Below are positions 23,523 to 37,259 of a stretch of DNA of 64,000 nucleotides, in pieces. Below the pieces are notes generated by a model. That model saw only the letters and a list, made by a program, of their open reading frames with translations, made no database searches and had not been told where the DNA came from. The DNA lies in NCBI GenBank assembly GCA_032871835.1, contig CM065296.1, forward strand, positions 1,312,001-1,376,000. Direction: 5' to 3'. Origin of the DNA: Dipteronia dyeriana (lineage: Eukaryota > Streptophyta > Magnoliopsida > Sapindales > Sapindaceae). Position 1 is the stretch's first letter. Every line of letters starts with the position of its first letter. The position numbers and the translations under genes were made by a program.

Positions 23523-25190
23523 ACATTAGTAAAGTAGTGATATTTGATCAACAACCCAAAATAGAGTCAATAATGTGTAGAACACTTAACTAGGTAGTTT
23601 TCACAGCTACGTTAAAAGTATTCGACATTGCTTATTTTTCCCCGTGTAAGGAAGCAATTATTGGGAAATGCAGTGTTCTCTGTGCATGAAGAGAGTTTTT
23701 CACAAGAAATAGGTGGAGTAAAAGGTTTTTTAATTAGGGGATTTCCTATATATTTCAAGTCAATTGAGAATCATTAACCTAATTAATTATTCTACCTCAA
23801 GCATTTGCTGATTCGGTAGATTCCACCTTTACTGAATGTGAATCGGTAACTAGTGGAAAAAGGACCAAGCATTCGTTAATCTTCTCAATTCTGCAGCAAT
23901 GTTAGAGTGGAACTCCAAAAATTAGGATGTGGCAAAGCAGTTGTTGATGTTGTTAAGGATAACAAACCAAGCAGTGAAAGATGATTTCTGAGAATCCTTT
24001 AATCATATGTGCTGATCAATTTAATTTATTAGATTATAAATCAGTCCGTTTTTAACATGTTCAGAAAAGGGGCGCAATTGTGAATAAACAAGGATATTTT
24101 CCAACTGATATTTCCATGCATGTGCCTACAAATTCTATTAAGGTAATTTAGTCGGTGGATTTCTTTATATGTTTTGCTTTTTTTCTTTCTTTTTTTGAAT
24201 GTCATTTACAAAATGATCAAATTAATGATTTTCATCTCCATGTCTGTAGCCTTGCTACTGTTAAAACATGGGATACTATCACTTTCCCCATATAGCTTCG
24301 TCTATTAGTAAGATTTGGACAAATCTGGAAAATTCCCAGATTTCATCAAACGAAAAAATAAAATTCAAGATTTGAACAAAATATTCAACAACACATCTCT
24401 TCTTTTATATAAACAAAAAATCTCAAATCAATCCAACAATTTTTCCCAAAAGAAACACTGGGGGATCTGTAATCAGTTTCCACAACAACAAAAAAAATCT
24501 TAAATAACCATCAAATCTGCTTCATCTTCAATCTCATATGCCCAAAAAAAAACCCAGCCTTCAAAATCCATTTTTTTTGTGGTCCCTATATCTCTCTCTC
24601 TTCTAAATCTGTCGTGCTCTCTCTCTGAATCTCTCACCCTTTCGATCTCTTGGCCATAGAGGGTGTGGTGGCTGAAAATTTGGGATTGGTGGGGTTGGGT
24701 TTTGTGGCAATTTGGGGTCGTGTGTCTTGTGGCTGAGTTTGATTTGGGTGTTGTTGGTTCTAGGTTTAATTTCATGGATGGGTTTTGAGTGTTGGTGGCT
24801 CAAGGACGATTGGGTCTTATGTGTTGGTGGTGCGATGAAGATTGGTTTGGTTCAGTAGAGATGGATTCGAGTAGAAAATAGATTTTGAAGGTTGTTTTGG
24901 TTGAATCCAGTTCTTTTCTTTATTATTATTTGGTGTAGTAAATGTTTGATTTAATTCTGGGTCTTGTAGTGGTGGTGGTCTAAATATGGGTTTGGTGGTG
25001 GTCCTGGTTCTGGGTCTGGTGGTGATGAATTGATGATGGTGGTATGAATCTGGTGTGGTGTTTCTTGGTTTGTTCCTGGATTTTGGTTTGGTGGTTTTCA
25101 GATAAGATAAAAAGAAGAAGAAGATGGTTTTTATTAGATTTAATTTAAAATTTTAAAATATTGTTGGTTTTCTAGGTTATTGGGAATGGA
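23523..25190. other. Intergenic DNA with no recognisable gene
   Basis: Short frames only. 23640-24300 is less AT-rich and might be a relic, but no domain is readable. 24600-25100 is a G/T-rich low-complexity stretch (GGTGGT, TTTGGTGG strings). Confidence 0.5.
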
Positions 25191-25650
25191 AAACTGATTT
25201 CTTGTTTGGTTGAGACTTTAGAATCAATATCTGAATCAGTATTATTTTATTTGGTTAACAACTGAATGGAATGGAATCAACTGTATTTTGATCAAAATAC
25301 CCATAATTACAAAACATTTATAATAACATTATTTATTATGGATAATAATAAATATTATTAATATTAATATAAATAGTATATATATATATATATTATTATT
25401 ATTATTGGAAATGAGGGTATTTCTGGAATAGAGTTGGAAATAGAGGGTTATTTTTGGAAGAAAAAATGTGTTAATGGAATGGAATGGGCATTCTATTGGT
25501 TTTTGGATGGAATGCCCATTCCACCAAAATGTTGGAATCTACATTCCAATGGAATGCCCATTCCATTGGTATTTACCAACCCAAATAAATTGAATGGATT
25601 TCTTTACATTCCATTCCATTCCACCCAACCAAACACCACATTAGGGATTA
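25190..25650. mobile_element. MITE-like segment with GTTTGGTTG ends
   Basis: The left has CTTGTTTGGTTGAG and the right has CCCAACCAAACAC, an inverted pair. Inner copies of GGAATGG/CCATTCC are spread in both orientations (25264-25275 and 25470-25625), including an inverted GGAATGGGCATTC/GGAATGCCCATTCC pair. No clear target duplication. Superfamily unassigned. Confidence 0.5.
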
Positions 25651-25951
25651 TTAAAAAAACAACCTTATTATTAAGGGTAAAAACGTACTTTCTCCTGGTG
25701 TTTAACGGTCAAACCATTATTTAACAAAAATTCTAACGGTAGGAGGTAAATCTTTGAATATTTTGATTTTCAAGGAAAAGACCAACCATTTTTGAAACTA
25801 AGGGGGGTAAAGTTACTAAAAGGTCAAACTACCGGGGGGAAATGATAATATCCGTTAAAAGATTTAAAGGTTGCTTGCTCTTTGACATTTGCAAATCTTC
25901 TTGAGAGGTATAGAGATTTTTCAGAGCGGCTTTCTTGGTATGATCACATGG

Positions 25952-26629
25952 TAGTGATGTCAAACGGATTGTATTCGGATTATCCGGATCCGATTTTTTT
26001 TGGATTCCCGGATTCATACTGGACTTGATCCGATAAAATTGAATCATATTCAGATAAGATTTAAAAAAAAAAATTGTCTTTCAATCCGAAATTAGGATAG
26101 GACCGGTTACTCATGTTTACGGATTCGGTTCTGATTTGAATCCGTTTCCGGATTCAAATTCTGTTTGAAGTCAAAACCGTTCCCAAATTTGGATTCGGAG
26201 AAAGTTTCGCACTCTATTTCGGATAAATTTCAAACAAAAATTCGAACCGGATTAGTATTAAATTGGATTTTCAGTTTTTTGAACTAAAAAAACAACTTGA
26301 TTATTTATTGCAAATTGTTAGTTTGGACTTTGGCAGAATAAAATTATTTATTGCAAACAACCTAATTAATTAATAAAAAAGGTAATTTATTATAAAAATG
26401 ATAAAAAATATATAAAAAAAATAACAAATTACACTACCATGTGTAAGTGTATATAATATTGTGCAGTGTGATATCAGAATGTAAAAGTAAAATTAAAATT
26501 AATGTTTAGAAATAACTTTGGATTCGGATTTATCTTAAAGACTAGTTTCGAATTTTTAACCGGATCAGATCCGGTATCAGTTTCGGATTCATATATGGAT
26601 ATGGATATGGATTTGGTTTACTTTCACTG
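25952..26629. mobile_element. hAT-like element with GGATTC subterminal repeats
   Basis: The ends TAGTGATGTCAAACGGAT and (inverted) CAGTGAAAGTAAACCAAAT are partly matching. Copies of CGGATTC/GGATCCGG cluster near both ends in both orientations. The interior is AT-rich without a transposase. No convincing 8-bp duplication was found. Confidence 0.5.
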
Positions 26630-28614
26630 CTTGATGCTAGAGAAGATGATTGTGTCAGCTCATATCTGATGTTTGGATAAGTTTTCTTTATGTGATGTTT
26701 CATGTCATTTGTAAATCGTAATACCCTTCCTTGCTTTTCATCCTTAACGTTACTTATGTGGCATATACTAGCATATGGCTTATGTTTCAAATTTCAATTT
26801 GGGTGTGATCCAACATTCCAACTGCTTAGTATTTTCAATTTTGATCAGGTTCACATGGAGGCCAATAGAAGCGCTATGCTAGGGGAGGCAAACCTTTTGG
26901 CCGTTTCTCATTCTTAGGAAAAAAAAATACTTATAAAGTTTGTACTAAGGTAACATATCCTCGAATTTATATATGATTTAACACTTGAGATTGGAAATCT
27001 TTTCCGGTTAGATTAAACCATTGTGCATAGGCATATATATATATATATGGGTTGATTTGGAAAAAAATGAAAAATGCCTGTGAAAATTAGTGCAAAGATG
27101 AGGGGAACATATAGCAATTAAAAAGGAGCTTGTAGTTGCATTTTCAAATGTTTTGCCTGGTTTCTGTGTGAACATTTGGAAGGGGCGAGAATTGGCATAC
27201 GAGACATCTTTTGCAGGTTGTATTCTCAAGAAATGGCCAGAAGTGTTTCTACCTCAAGGTGTTACGGTTTCAAGAAATTCATATGTTCTCTGGTCCAATC
27301 GAATTGAATTCATTCTACATTTACAATCATATGGTATAGATCACTCTTTGAGTCTTTGGTATAAGCAATTGTAAAGCTGATTCTACGCCGTTAATTTTGC
27401 TGGAGAGCCTTGTGATTTGTACCGGTGTGTGCTTGAGAACAAGTCATTTCTTGAAAAGATGATTGTCCTAGAACATGCAATTCCTTTCTTTCAGCAGAAA
27501 ATAATCTTCTTTCTTCCAATGCTTTGGTAAGTTTGGCCACCGAACTTGTTCTTTTGAATTGATGCTGCTGCAGTATTTAATCTGTTCCTTAATAATTTGA
27601 TTTTAGAGATTCATAGATCACATTGGAGAACTTTTGGAGGCTTATGTGGATGGACGAAAACAGATACATTGTTTGTATGCTTAAACATTTCATGTAATAC
27701 TTTGCATTGCAATATTTTTTTTACTTTCAACTATTTTCTAATAGAACACAAGATGACTTGAGACATGTATGAAAAGGAAAGTAAAATAAGGCCTTAAAAT
27801 GTCTTGAAGATTCCATCTTCTATGAGGGAATACAACCTTTGTAATCTGGTTCTGCATAATCTTCTCTTCTTATATGCTTATATCTTTGTATCCTTGAAGT
27901 AGTTTTTTGAAACTTTGATAAGTTATTTTCCGGTTGCCATGTTATCTCCATAAAATTGATGTTCAAAAGCATCATTAATACATCATTACCAACCACAAAT
28001 CTCTATGTAGAAATCAGATATCAGCAGGTTGATTACCTCAAACAATAGCGGATGAAGATGACAAGCATCAGTTCAGTATCACAATAGAAGTTGCAAGTAA
28101 AAGACGAACCATGTCGGTTATAAATTTGCAATCAAATGCTGCTACTGATTGTCTAATGTTCTTAAATTCATGCACATTTTAATAACCAACTAATGATATT
28201 TAATGAGGATATTGTCTCACAGATAACATTGTGGGCCATGGGTTTCATAGGAATTGGGGAGATTGAGATCTACAAGCACGGAACGGAACAGAATAAAGGG
28301 AAGAATATGAAATTATATGTAGATAAAAAGGAAAAAATCAACTATGCAAGGGACGTTACTTGACCCGAAAAGGAGAAATTGATATATTTCCTCTGGCATT
28401 TATAATATGATTGACAAAATCAAAAAAAGAGAGATACAAACCACCACCTCAAATTCATGGCAAGAGGAATTATCAACATGATCTAGAGAAAAAAGTTTTT
28501 GAAAGGCCTTCTTCGTCATTATAATTTTTAAGCTATCTATGTGACAAGAAACATGACATTTAAGCTATCTAGGGGACGAGAAACATGACATTTGATCTCA
28601 TCAAATCGACTTGT
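26630..28614. other. Unassigned region, possible decayed gene fragment
   Basis: Base composition is closer to genic DNA than its surroundings. Plus-strand pieces such as HMEANRSAMLGEANLLAVSH (about 26852-26914) and MPGFCVNIWKGRELAYETS (about 27153-27210) look protein-like and have AG/GT signals nearby, but I recognise no domain and cannot join them. The stretch at 27750-28614 downstream of the H+-ATPase shows no gene; its part nearest 28614 should hold the pump's 3' UTR. Confidence 0.3.
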
Positions 28615-31600
28615 TTAAACCGTATAATGTTGCTGGATGGTATCGATGTCAAGTCCTTTCAGCTTCACCACTGATTCTACATGTCCCTTCAGAGTATGCA
28701 ACTCTCTTAGCCTGAAAAATGAAAAGAAAAAAACAATATCAGAATGAGGTTGCAATTTCTTCTTGATTCTACATTACAATGTAATATAGCTGAAATAAAG
28801 TGCTTACCTTGCCACCTCAGCACGACGCTTAGCTTGCTCAGCAATTTCGGAGAGCTCTCTGTAACTGTTCTTATCATTGAAAATATTGCTTGCTTCCGGT
28901 GGTTGGAGACCATGCAAGGTCCTCTGTGCAGCAGCCCATTGTGCCTCTCTCTCTTCTTTTCCGTAGTCTTTCTTCGTTGTAAAGGCAGTCTATTACGAGG
29001 GAAAGAAAAAGGGCAAACTAATCAGAAAGCTTGACCAGAATTATAGACATTACTCAATCATATAGAATGAAGAATGCCTCTCTTCTCAGGAATTGTTATA
29101 CAAAAAAAGGTTACCTTGTTCTCCAAGAGAGTATCCCAAGCCTTCCCGCTCAAGACATAGCGAATTATAAATTTGAGTATGTCAAGAGGAAAATACGTCA
29201 CCAGACTGTAAAGCCATATTACACCAGCCCAGCCCCAGCCAGCGCCCTCTATCCGTGCAAAGCTCCAATTTGCGTAGACTGCTATGAAAGTCGCCACCTG
29301 TGAAATAGAAAATCGTATGCTGTGCTTAGTATAGCAAGTGGTTTATCATGTAGTCTATAACATGACAAATCTTTAACATCGAGCATTAAAAGAAATATCC
29401 ACAAAATTCCAATGCATTTGCTTTGCATAGCCTTTTAAGCCGACCCTGTTATCCAATTTGCTTATATTTCTAGTGGAATTATAATAAGACTTGCGTAACA
29501 GATTTGGGAGTTAGATAAACTCTTACCAGCTGTGCGATCACAAATGCGGTGAGTAAGAGAAGTCCAGGGCGTTCAACAAAAGACCAGCTGCGGGACCTTG
29601 TGACGAAAATAAGTGCCTGGCTGATAATACTCACTTGTAAGTATAAAGCTGCCATCATTTCATTATTTCTATTCCTCAATGATCTTACACCAAAGAGGTC
29701 CTGCATTATGAAAAATGGTAAACAATTAGTACCACAAGATTACCATGCCAAATTAATAAATGAAAATATTATGTCATGATTGTGAATGCTCTTACTGAGA
29801 AAAAGTCAGTCTTCTTCATTAACCAGAAGAATACTACAGTCATGATTGCCATGTAAGTTCCAAGCACAACGCCGGTAGCAAAAATCTCTTTCAGTTTCCA
29901 GCTGTCTGGTAGAGGAGATGGCTTAACTCGATCCTTCGAAATTGTCATGATTGTTCCTAAAGGCATGGTCATGCACACAATCAGACTTCTGATTGCATCA
30001 AGTGATGCGACTTGTTGTTGCCAACATATATATATATATATATATAAACATAACGATTTACTGATTAATCTCACCGTCATTTAGGATGGCAATGATTAGA
30101 ACCATGAAGGGAGAAAAATCAAACTTCCATATCAATGCAATAAGCATAAATCCAAGCTGCCAATTTGGAAATGAGGAAAATAAGTGAGTGAAATTGATGA
30201 CTTGTAAGCTTAATAATAGAGCAAAGATCTCTGGATTATGTTCGGCACACTTACCACAATACGAATGGTAATTGAAACAGCATAAATCTGAGAAGAAGAA
30301 GGATACAACAAAACAAGATTAGCAGCTGAACTGAACTGAATTCAAGTGGGAAAGTGGCAGAAGAAAAGTTAAAAGCAACTAACAGTGTAGTTCTTCATCC
30401 TTTGGAATATAGCCCTGCTGGTAAGCACTGCACTTATAATAACACTCAGTCCAGGTTCAGTAAGGACGATATCAGAAGCACTTCGAGCAGCATCTGTCGC
30501 ATCGGCAACAGCAATTCCAATATCTGCCTTCTTCAAAGCAGGGGCATCATTGACACCATCTCCTGTCATGCCACAAATGTGCTTCCTTTCCTGCAGCCTC
30601 TTAACGATTTCATATTTGTGCTCTGTCATATGGCAAAAGAATAAAAGTCAAAAGATAACAGGCATTTCCAAAACGGTACAACTTGAGAGTTAAGAATAGC
30701 TATCAAAGTAAATTAATGCAGAAGATATATTTAAAAAATCTGTGGCAACTGAATGTACCTGGAAACACTCCGGCAAATCCATCAGCCTTTTCAATCAACT
30801 CATCTATAGGGAGAGAAGCTATGGAAGCATCCTTGTCTTGGCCAAGCAGAGATGAAGAGGGATACATATTTGTTCCCATCCCAAGCCTCCGACCAGTTTC
30901 CTTGCCAATAGCAAGTTGATCACCTAGTCATCAAGAGAACAATATACAAATTTAAGCCAATAATTTAATTACAGTGTAAAAGAAAAATATTGGAAACCGG
31001 TCAGGATATAAATCAAGTCATACCTGTAATCATCTTAACATTCACACCAAGGTTGAGAGCTCTTCTGATGGTTTCTGCACTGTCATGCCTGGGTGGATCG
31101 AAAAGGGGCAATAAACCAATAAACTGCCATGGTCCCCCTGCACTTTCTTTTGTTCTCTCAGGTACTTCCTGCAGAGAAATATTGTAGGCAATACAGTAAG
31201 CTCAAGAGTGCTTAAAAAACTAATGAAAAGGGCATTAAGAGAAGAGTTCAAAATCAAATACCTGTCTTGCAACAGCCAAAGATCGAAGTCCACGTTCAGC
31301 AAATTTATCAATCACTCCATGAGCCTTTCGTCTTACATCTTCCTTGCAGTTACATAGATCAATGATCTAGTTTTAAACATGAAAAGCACAAACTCAGTAA
31401 CTGTCAACGTATTTCATTTCTGCTTCATATGACATTGCACGAAAAGCATTGTTACCTGCTCCGGTGCACCTTTGCTGGCACGATGCCAGCTTCCATCAGA
31501 ATCAATGTAGGTAAGAGCAGTCCTCTTGTCTACAGGGTTGAATGGGAAAAAATGAACTTCTCTGATACCAGCTCTTGCCTGCTCAATCATTAATATTACA

Positions 31601-34600
31601 ATTATAAATTTGATCTTTTGTGAATCATTAGATACAAATCATAATGGGAGGGAAAGAGTACTGAATACGAAGACTATACCTCCTTTGGATCGGCAAGCAT
31701 TCCTACAATAGCAGCATCAATGGCATCCTGATTTTCAGTCCTTGAAGCCCTTGCAGCAAGAAGCATGACATGGTCTTTCTCCACACCCTTTGCAAACACC
31801 TCAATGAGGTTTGTGTCAACAGTCAGCTTGTTCAGGGTCAGAGTACCAGTTTTGTCACTGCATAGAACGTCCATGCCTGCCATTTCCTCGATAGCAGTCA
31901 TTCTCTTGGTGATAGCACCTTGTTGAGAGAGCCTGTGGGAACCAATAGCCATCGTGACAGATAAAACAGTAGGCATAGCAATCGGAATTCCTCCAATCAA
32001 GAGAACAAGTAAATTGTCAATTCCATCCCTGTACTTTCTACGCTGTACAGGGTACATGATGATAATCTCAGCGATTATTCCAACAGCAATGGAGCAAATG
32101 CAAAAATTCCCGATGGCAGTGAGAACTTTTTGGAAATGTCCAACCTGGTTGGTGCTATCAACTAGATGGGCAGCTTTACCAAAAAAGGTGTGAACACCAG
32201 TAGCAATCACAACTGCCTCTAATTCACCTTGTTTACATGTTGAGCCAGAGAATACTTCATCATGTGGGTTCTTAGTAACAGGAAGAGACTCTCCAGTAAG
32301 AGCAGACTGATCAATTTTTAAAGGATCACCCTCAAGTAGACGAGCATCGGCAGGAACAATATCCCCCAACTTAATGCTGATAATATCTCCTGGAACCAAC
32401 ATTGAAGCTTCTTGCTCACTCCAGCGGCCATCTCTCAGAACCTACAGTATGTCACAAAAACCACATAACACATTATTGATGTAGTAGACAACAAAATTTA
32501 CGTGTGCTATTAAATTATCTAATGTTTGTTGTCACCTTAGTTTTGGGAGCAAGATTTGCCATGAGAGCTGCTGCTGCATTACCAGCATTATTTTCTTCAA
32601 TAAAACTGATTGTGGAGTTGATAACCAATAAGACAATGATACCGACAAAATCCTGCCAATCCGGAGGCCTTCCACCACCATTGGCCAAGGCAATAGCCAT
32701 GATGGCAGCAGCTTCCATGACCCAAGAGAGAGGATTCCACATGAAGCCCAAAAACTTGAGAAATTTGCTTTCCTGTTTGCAGAATATCAAAAATCAACAT
32801 ATGTAAAACAACCTTGAAAATTTGATTATATAGGGCAATTGAATAATAGCTAAAAGTTTACAACAAACCTTCTTTTCTTCTAGTTTGTTGGGTCCAAAAA
32901 CTTGAAGCCGATTGGCTCCTTCCTCTGAGGAAAGACCTTCTCTTCTGCATTTCAATTGTTCAAACACTTCCTCTATTGGAATCCTCTCCTGCAAGTAAAA
33001 CATCAACAGTTTAGTGGAATAAAAAATAAATAAATAAAATCAGTTATATAACAATAAACATGTACCACAAGCAAATGGAAGCAGCAGCAGTCGACAATTT
33101 TCAAGAAAACTTCTACAACTAACTCTAATTTTGCATGTTTACTAAATTGAAATTTTTAAACGTACCAAGTTTGCTATACATTAAGGTGTTGTTACTATTT
33201 TTCAATGAAACCAATTTTTTTTATTCTCTCAAATATATGATATCTATATAGGCAGCCCATTGAAACTATACAAGTCCACCCTGGTGTAGCCTCTCGTACT
33301 CGAACAAGATTATGAATGTATGTCATATCGGGTTCTCCTAACTAATTAAATATAATATATATATTTATATATATTCTACAAAATCGAATTAGATACATTT
33401 AAAATGACTTCTCATGTTAACAACAGACTATATAAAAAGATAAAATATGTTTGCTCATCCCTTAAAATAAATTTAATAAATTAATTAATCAAGTGGGAAC
33501 TCTAAAATGTCTCGATTCGCTTACCCAAAGAAAAAAAAAATATTTTAGAAGATTAGAATTTGATTCTCTTGCGAATTAAAATAAATACAATTAATCACCA
33601 CCCATCAGAGAGGGAATAAAGTACCACGGACAATTGTACTCACAACACCATAAACAATGGACAACGACACAGGAATCCGATACAGTACAGTACATATTAC
33701 AGTGTATTATTAAATGCAATATTTACGATACGAAAAAAAAAATCTTATAAAAAAGGATTATTTAATCAAATGAATCATCGTTGATATCACACCCGCATTT
33801 GCGGCGCGTAAAAACAAAAATGGTTGTATTTCCTTTTTTTTTTTTTCTTAACAATGGCGTTTGTCTTTCCACGTGGTTTACGTGAATTAGTGCGTGTTCT
33901 ACTCACTCTATCACATGATGCAAAGATGAAACAAAAAGCACAAATGCATGCCACACGATTCGCTTTCAAAAGGAAAATATCTTTATTTATATATATTTGA
34001 AATATCAGAGTAGTTTAGAATATATAATTTATTTTATCTAAAAAGGGAGATAAATTATTTAATTAATTCAAAAATATATACTTATATTAACCGCAATCTG
34101 GACCTTCCAAGTCAGACTAAAAAAAAATTAAGTATTGTGTATTCTAAAAAGGCGTCACAGAACCCCGTATTTGACAGATACAAAAAGATCACGCCGCCGC
34201 CGGTTTATCACTGGAAATCTCCGATATGAGAAAATATTTACATATATCGTAACTCGGCTATGAACGAGAGTCACGAGACAATAGAAGATCCTAAGTTAAA
34301 AGTAAAATATATACGAAAAAAACCGTTCACGAGATTGTTGACTGTAACAATCTACCTACCAGAAATAGAGCGATTGAAAGAGAAGACTTGATAGTAACAA
34401 AATAATAATAATAATAATAATAAAGAACAAAAGCTTTTAAAATCACTGATCGGATTTGTAAAACCTCATTTGCTCGCCGAGAAAATTTTTATATAATGAA
34501 AAGACATACAAACGAGACTCATATAATGAAAAGACATACAAACGAGACTCAAACTCTAGTCATTGAGACTGGACGGACTAGTTCGACGACTTGACAAAAC

Positions 34601-34814
34601 GTAAAACAAACACACACCGGAAAACGAGAACTTCATTTTGTTGTTTTCACTATCGTCTGCTTTTGTATACCACAACTTTTCTTCCTTTTTTTTCTCGGAA
34701 ATCAAATAGAAAATACACAGCAAGGAAACGAGAAACAGAGAGAGATAGAAAATATACCAGATCAACGGACTCGTTCTTGATTTCTTCGAGACTGATTCCC
34801 TTATCGCCGCCCAT
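28615..34814 (-). CDS. PMA: Plasma-membrane H+-ATPase (P3A-type proton pump)
   Basis: ATP-driven proton export pump of the plant plasma membrane, which energises secondary transport. Sixteen coding exons, all GT-AG: 34758-34814, 32869-32988, 32536-32772, 31680-32441, 31456-31578, 31262-31366, 31024-31168, 30759-30923, 30384-30622, 30255-30287, 30075-30156, 29796-29956, 29527-29700, 29115-29297, 28808-28989, 28615-28711. Phases join without a break to 954 residues, the usual family length. Visible signatures: TGES (187-190, actuator), TM4 GIPIAMPTV (about 289), phosphorylation site DKTGT (Asp334), KGAPEQ (428-433), TGDGVNDAP (591-599), the TM6 proton-site Asp in ILNDG (Asp689), and the C-terminal R domain ending HYTV, whose penultimate Thr953 is the family's phosphorylation/14-3-3 site. 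The start [14 protein letters not shown] resembles the AHA5/PMA4-like group. Intron 1 is long (about 1.77 kb). The gene looks intact. Family is certain; the exact paralogue is not. Confidence 0.97.
32989..34757 (-). other. Long intron 1 of the H+-ATPase, with a 30-bp tandem duplication
   Basis: Donor GTATAT follows the Leu19 codon and acceptor TTGCAG precedes Glu20, both phase 0. The intron is AT-rich. At 34491-34520 and 34521-34550 a 30-bp unit beginning ATATAATGAAAAG is repeated exactly. A G-box-like CACGTGG lies near 33870. The part next to exon 2 (to about 33210) is the segment copied to the left end of the window. No gene is seen inside it. Confidence 0.8.
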
Positions 34815-34868
34815 CTTCGGAGCTCAAGAGACCTGAATATGAGTTATTACAATACCTAGATAGGATGC

Positions 34869-35062
34869 TTTATATATGTGTGTGGAGGGCTAGATAAATA
34901 TTGAAAAAAAAAATCATAAAAAAAAAGAAGGTAATTGTTTAGAAATTCATCTGAGATAAAAATTAATTAATGTTTGATTCTTTATCGGAGAAGAAAAATG
35001 AAAAATAGAGAAGGGCTTGTATTAAGCCATTGAAGTCGCAAGCACTCCATTTATATTAATCG
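34869..35062 (-). promoter_or_regulatory. Candidate core promoter of the H+-ATPase gene
   Basis: Read on the minus strand there are two TATA-like strings upstream of the ATG at 34814: TATATAAAG near 34869-34877 (about 60 bp upstream) and AATATAAATGG near 35047-35058 (about 240 bp upstream). The farther one would leave a leader of about 200 nt, which suits the long leaders common in this family. Neither is proven. Confidence 0.35.
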
Positions 35063-35469
35063 GGGCCGTTACTCGGACCCACTCAGCTGTGAACTTTATA
35101 CTGTGCTCCTTTCCTTTTGACTCAATTCCCTTACGCGCATCATTTTGGGTGTGAGGTACAGACGGTGACGGTGACCGCGTTGTGGTGCTGACGTGGACTG
35201 TGATTAGTTTTTTTTTTTTCATCATCGTCAAAGGTTTTTTATTTTTTAATAAAATTGAACTGATTTATAGGAAGAAAAAAAAGTCCCAAGCGATCAAAAA
35301 TCCATCGCTATTATAAAAAGAATAAAATGAGAATTAACGAAGAAAATCATAAAAATCAAGGTAAATAATCCCAACAGAAACAAGGGAAACAATTATAAAA
35401 CATCAAAAAAAAAAATGAAAAGACTTTCGATCCATGTAATCATTGCCAACCAATAAAAAACAGAAAGAC

Positions 35470-36230
35470 GGGGTGTTTGTCCACTACGAATTGACCTCCA
35501 ACCTCAAAGCATGTTTAGAAAAAACGTCTGTAATCTGATTACCCTCTCTAAAGATATGAGAAACTTGAAACTCTATTTTCGATATCTTATAAATACAGCG
35601 TTGTCAAACCTGCCGAATCCGCTAAGGAACCTGTTCAGAACGAGAGGAGAGAAACTGAACCACATAAGAAGAATCACTCTCAAGTCAGATCTGATGTCAT
35701 CCATTCTGCCAAGCAAAATTAATGGTTATCGTAGCTGCAAGAAGCTCTGCCTTAAACACAAACACCTGACTAAGAGGAACAACTAAACAACCCTTCACAA
35801 AAGCTCTACAATTACTAAAGACACCCTACAAGGCCACAACCCCTAGCACCTGGAGAACTCAAGACAGCACCATCAGTATTAACTTTGATCCAATTGGGAG
35901 CCGGAGATGACCAAATCACACTCCTGATAACCGGCGTTCTAGTCGAATGACCATGGAGATCAAATCGATAAAGAATCAAAAGATCATCTACACAATTACA
36001 CTTATACCCAATCTATAACCGGTTAGCGTAAGATACCGCATGTCAAACCAAAGAGAAAACAAATCTGAAATTCATAGTCGTACTTTCAAAAAATCACTGG
36101 TTACGGACAAACCATACACTTCAACCACAACATAAATAGTTTTCTCTCATAAAACTAACACATGATCGTTAAACGAAATTGACATAATCTGTAAGAAGAA
36201 CTAACTCCGCGAATCATGGCAAAACATTGA
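35470..36230 (-). pseudogene. LINE retrotransposon remnant, RNase H domain
   Basis: Read on the minus strand, 35940-35870 gives VIWSSPAPNWIKVNTDGAV, the start of the plant LINE-type RNase H (RVT_3) domain with its first catalytic Asp in NTDGA. Further pieces follow in shifting frames: FCEGL, an AEL-like ORF near 35750, SDSSYVVQ-like sequence near 35690, and FQVSHIFREGNQITDVFSKH (about 35575-35516), the family's C-terminal end. Upstream (to about 36230) there is spacer with VDDLLILYRFDLHGHS. Many stops and frameshifts show an old dead copy. Confidence 0.75.
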
Positions 36231-36426
36231 TGTTTTGATGCTTTTTACGTGTAATTTCTTTTGGTCAAAGTTAGGTGAAAAGTAATTTTGTAACTATTTT
36301 TAGTATTTGTAATTTTTTTTTTAGGTTGGCAGATTGGTGTATTACTGTATCGTTGTGTTTACACCGAAAATGGATTTTAATAATAAATTCACTTTTTAAA
36401 AACAGACTGGGAGATTGAAATTGATT

Positions 36427-36466
<40 letters not shown>

Positions 36467-37259
36467 AATATTGAATATAAACCACTCATTTATAGAAAAA
36501 TTTTAATAATTGTATAGTCGCTAAATCAAAACATATAAATATACACTTACGATAAAGAGACTATAAATAAGTATTGATTTTTTCGCTCTGTGTCAGGGAC
36601 CACACAATCTCAAAAAAAAAAAATATTTTACTTGATTTAGGGAAATATATTATTAGTTAAAAAACCAAAAAAAAAACAGTAAAATGTCATCTATTTGAAT
36701 CCTAATCCTTAAATCAAACCGTAATTTCAGTTTGACGATAACTCATTTGAATCGTTACACCAATATTTATTCTTAAAGAGTATGGATACAAGAGTACTTA
36801 TTTTATTGATATATCATATACATTGTAGCGGTTCAAATTCAAAATTTTGTAACGATGAATGAACGTTGTAATATACTATCAAACACCGTTAAAAGTTTAT
36901 TTACTTTTTATCTTATATATTAACTAAAATAATGTATTGAAATTTGCTTATTTAGTGATATGATGAAGACATGGAATATTAGTTCTTTGGTGAATTGAGA
37001 CATAAAAGCACAATATTATTTTTCTTTCCATTCGATAGTGGAATTGTGGATGAGTTAGGATTTTCTTAGACGTGTTATGACTAAATTAAGTGATTCTTTA
37101 TATTTTGTATGGTCGTCCTTTATAGGAATATATATATATATAATTTTTAAGTAGTATAACTATTATAACAGAGCATCCGAACGTGTCATATATTATACGA
37201 TAAATGAACTGTACTTATATCCATTCCTATTAATTTAGATAAAAGTTTACATACATACT
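36231..37259. other. AT-rich intergenic DNA
   Basis: No gene seen. A (TA)n run at about 36430-36464. Otherwise low-complexity A/T sequence. Confidence 0.6.
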
